Shown here in pieces: positions 13,967 to 18,964 of a stretch of 18,964 nucleotides of DNA. How positions within the stretch are numbered: the stretch's first letter is position 1; each line of letters opens with the position of its first letter. A model generated the notes under the pieces. The model saw only the letters and a program-made list of their open reading frames with translations, did not search any database and was not told where the DNA came from. The stretch spans positions 1 to 18,964 of the forward strand of contig JBFFXF010000136.1 in assembly GCA_041569895.1 (NCBI GenBank). The letters run 5' to 3'. The DNA is from JBFFXF01 sp041569895. GTDB lineage: Bacteria; Planctomycetota; UBA8108; JACQVS01. Position numbers and translations under genes: made by a program.

Positions 13967-15136
13967 TTGCGGATCGTTTTTGTCATCACGCGTTCCGATG
14001 CGGTCGGGGGCGCGACGCTGCACGTTCTCGATGTCGCGCAGCGGCTCGGCGAGTGCGGTCACGAGGCGATCGTGCTGGTCGGTGGCGAGGGTCCCGTGAC
14101 GCGCGAGCTCGCGGCGCGGGGAATCCAGTATCGCGCGTTGAAGCACCTCGTGCGGTCGATCCGGCCGACCCGCGACCTGCGGGCGCTCCTCGAGATCCGC
14201 GACGCCGTCATCGAGCTGCGGCCGGATCTGCTGTCGGTGCACACGTCGAAGGCGGGCTGGCTCGGCCGGCTCGCGGCGCGGTGGATCGGACTCCCCACGG
14301 TCTTCACGCCGCACGGGCTCTCCTTCGCGCGCGGCTTCTCCCGGCCGCATCGCCTGCTCTTCTCGTTCGCCGAGCGTCTGGTCGGCAGGCTGGCCGACCG
14401 CACCGTGACGGTGTCCGATGCGGAGCGACAGCTCGCGCTGGCGCACGGCGTCGCGAGTCCGGAGCAGCTCGTCACCATCCACAACGGCGTCCGCGACGTC
14501 CCCGAGCCGCTGCGCGCCGACCCGACGCGCAACACCGTCCGCCTCGTCACCATCGCCCGGTGCGAGGCGCCGAAGGATCACCGCACCCTGCTGGCGGCGA
14601 TCGGCCGGCTGGCGGCGACCGCCTCGAGTCCGCGCAGGCCGCTCGAGCGATCGAGACGCACGATGACCCTCCCCGACTGGACGCTCGACTGGATCGGCGC
14701 GGGACGGCTGATCGACGAGGCGCGCGAGCTCGCGACGCGGCTCGGCGTCGCCGACCGGGTGAGCTTCCTCGGCGACCGCCGCGACGTCGCCGAGCTCCTC
14801 GCCCGCGGTCAGATCTTCGTCCTCGCGTCGAGATCCGAGGGCTTCCCGCGCAGCATCCTCGAGGCGATGCGCGCGGGACTCCCGGTGGTCGCGTCCGACG
14901 TCGGCGGCGTCCGCGAGTCGGTGGTCGACGGCGTCACGGGATTCCTGGTCCCCCCGGGAGACAGCAGCACCCTCTGCGATCGCCTCGAACAACTGATCGC
15001 CGACCCGGCGATGCGATCGAGAATGGGCGAGGCGGGCCGGAAGCGATTCGTGGAGCGGTTTACTTTCGAGGTGATGTTCGAGAAGACGATGGAGGTGTAC
15101 GAGACGGTGGGAAGAGTCGCCATCGAGCAAGGCTGA
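13967..15136 (+). CDS. Glycosyltransferase family 4
   Basis: This 389-residue GT-B enzyme shows ITRSDAVGGATLHVLDVA (7-24) with the Gly-Gly loop, the HTSKAGWLGRLAA block (92-104), TPHGLSF (114-120), IHNGV (171-175), VTIARCEAPKDH (194-205), VSFLGDRRDV (265-274) and EX7E (E291, E299) in SEGFPRSILEAM. The H-T-S-KAG block is common in GT4 enzymes of O-antigen loci. A basic insert (SSPRRPLERSRR, 220-231) lies between the first strands of the C-terminal domain. The start is TTG 13967, with GGGAGGA six bases upstream. It is the last gene of the plus-strand unit, followed by the repeat region. Confidence 0.9.
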   Translation: MRIVFVITRSDAVGGATLHVLDVAQRLGECGHEAIVLVGGEGPVTRELAARGIQYRALKHLVRSIRPTRDLRALLEIRDAVIELRPDLLSVHTSKAGWLGRLAARWIGLPTVFTPHGLSFARGFSRPHRLLFSFAERLVGRLADRTVTVSDAERQLALAHGVASPEQLVTIHNGVRDVPEPLRADPTRNTVRLVTIARCEAPKDHRTLLAAIGRLAATASSPRRPLERSRRTMTLPDWTLDWIGAGRLIDEARELATRLGVADRVSFLGDRRDVAELLARGQIFVLASRSEGFPRSILEAMRAGLPVVASDVGGVRESVVDGVTGFLVPPGDSSTLCDRLEQLIADPAMRSRMGEAGRKRFVERFTFEVMFEKTMEVYETVGRVAIEQG

Positions 15137-15220
15137 GCGTCCGGCCCCGGTCCCGGACCCGTGCCCGTCCTCGAGGGCTCCGGTGTCGGAGTTCGATGAC
15201 CGACTCTGATACCGCTGACG

Positions 15221-15298
15221 GTCACGGTCACGGACCACGGTCACGGACCACGGTCACGGTCCACGGTCACGGTCCACGGTCACGGTCCACGGTCCACG
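15221..15298. repeat. 13-base tandem array of GTCACG plus GTCCACG/GACCACG
   Basis: Starting with an extra GTCACG, the array alternates GTCACG with GACCACG (twice) and then with GTCCACG (three times), ending with one more GTCCACG. The full unit is 13 bases. The shift from GACCACG to GTCCACG along the array suggests stepwise local duplication. Confidence 0.92.
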
Positions 15299-15352
15299 AT
15301 TCCGATACCGATTCCGATACCGATACCGATACCGACTCCGACTCCGACTCCG
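15299..15352. repeat. Nine tandem hexamers ATTCCG / ATACCG / ACTCCG
   Basis: In order these are ATTCCG, ATACCG, ATTCCG, three ATACCG, then three ACTCCG, abutting the 13-base array without a gap. The conserved part is A-N-N-CCG. Variants are grouped, which points to expansion by slippage of neighbouring units. Confidence 0.92.
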
Positions 15353-15369
15353 ACTGTTCCCGATCTGCT

Positions 15370-16587
15370 TTATCCGCGGGCCGTTTTTGCGTACACCCCC
15401 AGGGTCTCTTCCACCATCTTTTCGACCGAGAAGCGTCGCAGCACGTCGCGCCGTCCGGTCTCCTCGAGTCGCTTATGGAAGACCGCGTGGCGCTCGATCA
15501 TCTCGTCCATCGTCTCGGCGAGTGACGCCGGGTCGGCCGGGCGGGCGAGGAGGCCGTCGATGCCGTGGCGGACGACTTCCGGGATGGCGCCGGCGATGGT
15601 CGCGACGACCGGGACGCCCTGGTAGAGGGCCTCCAGGAAGACCATGCCGAAGCCTTCCCAGTGCGAGGGCATCACGAGGCAGTCGAGCTGGCCGATGATC
15701 GAGAACGCGTCGGGGCGCGCGCCGGTCATGATGACGCGGTCCTCGAGCTCGAGCCGGGAGACGCCGAGCTCGACGGCGCGCAGGAAGCGGAGGTCGTATC
15801 CCGGCCCGCCGACGATCAGGAGACGAGTGGCCGGGCGGCGCTCGACGACGCGGGCGAACGCCTCGAGGAGGTCGAGGTGGCCCTTCTGCTCGGTGATGCG
15901 CGCGACGATGCCGAAGAGAAAGGCATCGCCGGGCAGGGAGAGCTCGCGGCGGATGTCGGTTCGCGGCCGCGCCGGGTAGATCTCCGGATCGAAGCCGTAA
16001 TAGACGCGACTGATCCGCCGGCTGTCGACGCGTCCGTGGCGGGAGACGAAGCTCCTGACGTGGTCCGAGAGCGCGATGACGTGGTCGTCGCAGAGGCGCG
16101 AGATCGCGCCGTGCGTCAGGCCCACGAGCCGGCGTCTGAGGTGGTGCTCGTCGTTGTGCTTCGACGCGATCACCACCGGCCGCCGCGTCGTCAGCGAGCG
16201 AGCCGCGATGCCCGCGACGCAGTTCGCCTTCAGGAGATGCGTGTGCACGACGTCCGGCCTGACGTGCGCCATCAGCCGGCGCAGCGCCGCGACGCAGCCG
16301 GGGAGGTGTCGCGGACGTTCGAGGGCGGTCTTGCGCACCTCGACGGCGCCCGCCTCGAGGAACCTCGCCGTGAGCTCGCCGCCGCCCTTCAGATACGCGA
16401 CGCGCGCCTCGCAGCCGCGCGACACCTGGCCCCGGACGAGCGCCAGAAGGTGGTGCTCCGCGCCGCCGGGCGACAGCGTCGTGATGACATGGAGGACTCG
16501 CGGTCCGCGGCGCGCGCCGCTCGTCGACGGGGCCGCGTCGATCCGCGCGCCGTGACGCTCCGACCTCGCTTGCAATCCCGGGTTCAC
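15370..16587 (-). CDS. Glycosyltransferase family 4
   Basis: This GT-B enzyme of up to 405 residues has VLHVITTLSPGGAEHHLL (31-48) with the typical GGAE loop, HTHLLKANCVAGIAAR (115-130), ASKHNDEHH (141-149), VYYGFDP hinge (195-201), IVARITEQKGHLDLLEAF (227-244), LLIVGGPGYD (256-265) and EX7E (E311, E319) in WEGFGMVFLEAL. The first 29 residues are a charged leader not needed by the fold; the only start codon found before the core is the GTG at 16587, with a weak Shine-Dalgarno. It lies 10 bases after the polytopic gene and is the last gene of its unit. The sugar specificity is unknown. Confidence 0.9.
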   Translation of the reverse strand: MNPGLQARSERHGARIDAAPSTSGARRGPRVLHVITTLSPGGAEHHLLALVRGQVSRGCEARVAYLKGGGELTARFLEAGAVEVRKTALERPRHLPGCVAALRRLMAHVRPDVVHTHLLKANCVAGIAARSLTTRRPVVIASKHNDEHHLRRRLVGLTHGAISRLCDDHVIALSDHVRSFVSRHGRVDSRRISRVYYGFDPEIYPARPRTDIRRELSLPGDAFLFGIVARITEQKGHLDLLEAFARVVERRPATRLLIVGGPGYDLRFLRAVELGVSRLELEDRVIMTGARPDAFSIIGQLDCLVMPSHWEGFGMVFLEALYQGVPVVATIAGAIPEVVRHGIDGLLARPADPASLAETMDEMIERHAVFHKRLEETGRRDVLRRFSVEKMVEETLGVYAKTARG

Positions 16588-16597
16588 GTCGTGAGTC

Positions 16598-17956
16598 TCA
16601 CAGCAGATAGATGACGTTGAATGCCGCGGCGCTCAGCCACCACGCGCCGATCACCGCGCGCCGCCACGATGTCGGTCCGCCGTACCAGCCCTGCACCGCG
16701 AGCGCGAAGTAGATCACCAGCCCCGGCCAGCGGTAGCGGAAGAACTCCGGCGACGCGGTGAGCACCGAGTACGCCGACGCCAGGAAGACGAGGCCGTAGA
16801 GGATCACCAGCAGGTTGATGTGTCGCCGGCGTCCGGCGGCGAAGACGCCGAGGATCGCGAAGGGGAGCGCCAGGTAGATCGGCGTGGTCATGGCGACGGA
16901 CTCGAGCGCGATGTGCGGCTCGGGCGATTTCAGCGGCCGCAGCGGGCTCGGAGCATAGAGCGCGCGGATCGGCGTCAGCACCAGGTTGCGGAGCGCCAGC
17001 GGGTTCTCGGTGTCGAGGTACGCGGCGAACTCGGAGCGTCGCTGCGCGAGCGTCTGGTTCACGCGGGTGTCGACCCCGGTGAGGATCAGGTAGGCCTTGG
17101 TCTCATCGAGCGCGCGCATCCGTATCAGCAGCGCCATCAGGAGCACCACGACGCCGGCCGCGACGGTCACGACCGTCGCCCTGAGCGGCATCGAGGCGCG
17201 CCAGCGACGGATCGGGTCGATGGCGACGTAGACGCCGACCACCGGCAGGACGAGCACCGCGAGGCTCGCCCGCGAGAACACCAGCACGCCCACACCGAGG
17301 GCCAGCGTTACCATGCCGCGCGCGCCGCCCGTGACCAGGCCGAGCATGGTCGCCACGAGCGCGAACGCGACCATCTGCTCCTTCAGCGCGATCGCCGAGA
17401 CGAAGATCAGCGGCGGCAGGAAGAGACACGCGTAGAGCGTCACCACCGAGGCGCGGCGGCTCGCGAACGTGCCCGCCACGACGCGGTGCATCATGAACGC
17501 GGTGACCACGCCGAGCGCCATGTTGAACGCCTTGAGGACGTGGATCGACGGATTGAACACCCAGAAGAGCACGGCGGCGAAGTTGGCGAAGGGGATCGCG
17601 TGCCACGGATCGGCGGCGCCGACCCGCAGGAGGTGAGCGGCGTTGGCTCCACGCTCGACGTATCCGAGCTCGTCGTCGAAGACGATGATCGAGCCGATGA
17701 CGAAGCCGCTCGCCAGGCGGACGACCAGGGCGAGGGTGACCAGCGAGAAGGTGTACGCGAACCCGAGACCGCTGAGCCGGAAGGCGGCCAGATAGGCGAT
17801 CGGGAAGAGAACCAGGTACGCGCCGGCGGACGTCTCGAGGACGAGACGCACGCATGCGGCGGCCGCCAGGGCTCCGACGATCACCGCGACCGCTCTCCGC
17901 GCGACGGCCGAGCCACGCGTGCCGGTACCGGCGGCGGCCAGTCCATCTACGGGCAT
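16598..17956 (-). CDS. Polytopic membrane protein, GT-C or Wzy-like polymerase candidate
   Basis: This 452-residue protein has about 10-12 hydrophobic helices spread over most of its length. Visible landmarks are an acidic FDDELGY loop after an early helix (93-99), SAIALKEQM (187-195), a large hydrophilic loop (about 280-345) with NLVLTPIRALYAPSPLRP (324-341), and a C-terminal FRYRWPGL (406-413) before the last helices. An acidic motif after an early helix and an R-x-R-x-P near the C-terminus recall GT-C glycosyltransferases, while the long loop and the context fit an O-antigen polymerase. I cannot separate the two. It starts at ATG 17956, overlapping the previous gene by 10 bases, and is the only polymerase candidate in the window. 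Confidence 0.72.
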   Translation of the reverse strand: MPVDGLAAAGTGTRGSAVARRAVAVIVGALAAAACVRLVLETSAGAYLVLFPIAYLAAFRLSGLGFAYTFSLVTLALVVRLASGFVIGSIIVFDDELGYVERGANAAHLLRVGAADPWHAIPFANFAAVLFWVFNPSIHVLKAFNMALGVVTAFMMHRVVAGTFASRRASVVTLYACLFLPPLIFVSAIALKEQMVAFALVATMLGLVTGGARGMVTLALGVGVLVFSRASLAVLVLPVVGVYVAIDPIRRWRASMPLRATVVTVAAGVVVLLMALLIRMRALDETKAYLILTGVDTRVNQTLAQRRSEFAAYLDTENPLALRNLVLTPIRALYAPSPLRPLKSPEPHIALESVAMTTPIYLALPFAILGVFAAGRRRHINLLVILYGLVFLASAYSVLTASPEFFRYRWPGLVIYFALAVQGWYGGPTSWRRAVIGAWWLSAAAFNVIYLL

Positions 17957-18964
17957 GCGGGCGCCTCCTCGCGCGACACGAACTCGAGGATTCGCCCCGC
18001 GCGCGCGTTCCAGGTGTAGCGCTCGACGTCCTCGCGCGCCCGGCGGGCGATCCGCGCCGCCAGTCCGGGCGTCTCGAGCGCTCGTCCGATCGACGCCGCC
18101 AGGCTCTCCGCGGAGCCGGGTTCACAGAGCACGGCGTTGCGGCCGTCGTCGAGCACCTCGGTGATCGACGGCAGCCTCGACGCGACGATCGGCCGGCCGG
18201 CGCTCATGTACTCGAAGAGCTTCAGCGGCGACATGTGGTGGGCGTAGTGCTCGGTCCAGGGGAACGGCATCAGCAGGAGATCGCTCGCCGCCAGGAAGAG
18301 CGGGATGCGGCGGACCGGCTGTCTCTCGCGGAAGACGAAACGCCTCGCGGGGAGGCCGAGCCCGGCGATCAGCGACCGGTACGCCGGCACGCGGTCGAGC
18401 GGGCCGCCGACGAAGTGGAAGTCGAGCTGCGGGAACGCATCGAGCAGATTTCCCGCCGCGCGGATCACTTCCGGGATCCCCTTCTCACGTCCCATGGTGT
18501 GGAAGTTGCCGACCCACGTCGCGAGCGTGCGGTCGAGCGGCAGGCCGAGCTCCTCGCGAGCGTGCCGCACGTCGCCCGGGGCGCCGAAGCGATCGAGATC
18601 GACGCCGTCGTGCGCGACGAGCACCCGATCCCGGTCGACGCCGCGCGCGACGATCCTGTCGGCGATCTGGCCGGTCACCGCGACGATCCCGTCGACCGAG
18701 GCGAAGGTCCGATCCTCGAGAGCGCGCCCGAGGCGACTCGTCGAGAGCCCGTGCACCTCGAGGACGAAGCGAGCCTCGCGACCCCGCGGCGCGAACTGCA
18801 CGAGGAGGTGCGCGAGCCTCGGATCGCGGAGATAGACGGCGAGGTCCCGGGCGGCCCTGCCGGCGAGGTAGCGCCGGCAGAATACCGAGAACGCAACCGT
18901 CTGCAGGGTCGACGAGACGCCGCGCAGTCGCGTCGATCTCCGGAGCAACGGGGCGCGCTCCACG
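17947..18964 (-). CDS. Glycosyltransferase family 4, 5' end outside the window
   Basis: At least 338 residues of a GT-B enzyme are present; the frame runs off the right edge, and the expected N-terminal Gly-rich loop is missing, so the true start lies outside. Positions below count from the first codon in the window. It shows LEVHGLS (68-74), VAVTGQIADRI (94-104), AHDGVDLDRF (117-126), WVGNFHTMGREKG (150-162), FVGGPLDR (184-191) and SPLKLFEYMSAGRP (245-258). The usual first Glu of EX7E is His243, while the second is Glu251; this is seen in the PLKLFEYM branch of GT4. It ends with TAG, overlapping the start of the polytopic protein gene by 10 bases. Confidence 0.88.
   Translation of the reverse strand, partial: VERAPLLRRSTRLRGVSSTLQTVAFSVFCRRYLAGRAARDLAVYLRDPRLAHLLVQFAPRGREARFVLEVHGLSTSRLGRALEDRTFASVDGIVAVTGQIADRIVARGVDRDRVLVAHDGVDLDRFGAPGDVRHAREELGLPLDRTLATWVGNFHTMGREKGIPEVIRAAGNLLDAFPQLDFHFVGGPLDRVPAYRSLIAGLGLPARRFVFRERQPVRRIPLFLAASDLLLMPFPWTEHYAHHMSPLKLFEYMSAGRPIVASRLPSITEVLDDGRNAVLCEPGSAESLAASIGRALETPGLAARIARRAREDVERYTWNARAGRILEFVSREEAPACP

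Larger units (their letters stand above)
15137..15369. repeat. Mosaic short-word repeat region between convergent units
   Basis: This whole gap between two convergent stops is low-complexity. It begins with GC-rich words (CCCGG, GACCCG; 15141-15167), passes a less ordered stretch (15168-15220), then holds two tandem arrays (15221-15298 and 15299-15352) and ends in a short T-richer spacer. No coding frame is supported: the frames crossing it are continuations of antisense frames. Since transcription from both sides ends here, a bidirectional termination or buffer role is possible, but no hairpin with a T-run is visible. Confidence 0.85.

Noticed and set aside
11716..13989. 757-codon minus-strand frame opposite the AsnB-like gene
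   Set aside because: The plus frame has complete glutaminase and PP-loop motifs. The minus frame is low-complexity at its start because it reads the hexamer repeat.
15221..15352. CRISPR-like array
   Set aside because: Units are contiguous with no spacers and are only 6-13 bases; no cas gene is nearby.
15137..15369. Intrinsic terminator
   Set aside because: No stable GC hairpin followed by a T-run was found on either strand; only short 5-base pairings between GGACC and GGTCC words.

Overview
The window is GC-rich, densely coding DNA from a bacterium. It carries most of a cell-surface polysaccharide (O-antigen, capsule or exopolysaccharide type) biosynthesis locus. The phylum cannot be fixed from the sequence. 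The strong G/C third-position bias, GTG and TTG starts, and short word-like tandem repeats between genes resemble soil Acidobacteriota or Myxococcota-like genomes, but this is a weak inference. I see no rRNA, tRNA, CRISPR array, transposase or phage gene.

Layout. (1) Positions 1-152 hold only short tandem repeats. (2) A minus-strand unit reads from about 5108 down to 153: a Wzz-like chain-length or co-polymerase protein, a NodU/CmcH-type O-carbamoyltransferase, an SxtJ-like membrane protein, a DUF5989-like (SxtK-like) small membrane protein, and a UDP-glucuronate 4-epimerase-type sugar-nucleotide epimerase. (3) A divergent region (about 5109-5341) separates it from a plus-strand unit at 5342-15136: methyltransferase, GT4 glycosyltransferase, Wzx-type flippase, second methyltransferase, two more GT4 enzymes, an AsnB-like amidotransferase and a fourth GT4. 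Most of these genes overlap by a few bases (GTGA or ATGA junctions). (4) Positions 15137-15369, between convergent units, are a mosaic of tandem short-word repeats. (5) A second minus-strand unit enters from beyond the right edge: a partial GT4, a polytopic membrane protein (GT-C or Wzy-like candidate) and a GT4, ending at 15370.

How the genes could work together. Six GT4 enzymes would build a lipid-linked repeat unit on the cytoplasmic side. The epimerase would supply a uronic acid such as UDP-galacturonate, and the AsnB-like enzyme could amidate it. The two methyltransferases and the carbamoyltransferase would add methyl and carbamoyl decorations. The flippase would move the unit across the membrane, the polytopic protein may polymerise it, and the Wzz-like protein would set chain length. 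No initiating phosphoglycosyltransferase, outer-membrane exporter or tyrosine autokinase lies in the window, so the locus probably continues outside it or uses genes elsewhere.

The least ordinary features are the carbamoyltransferase-SxtJ-SxtK-like trio, which has the same order as sxtI-sxtJ-sxtK of saxitoxin clusters but sits in a polysaccharide locus, and the hexamer-type tandem repeats. These repeats sit at the 3' ends of transcription units and in one case have become the C-terminal tail of the AsnB-like protein.
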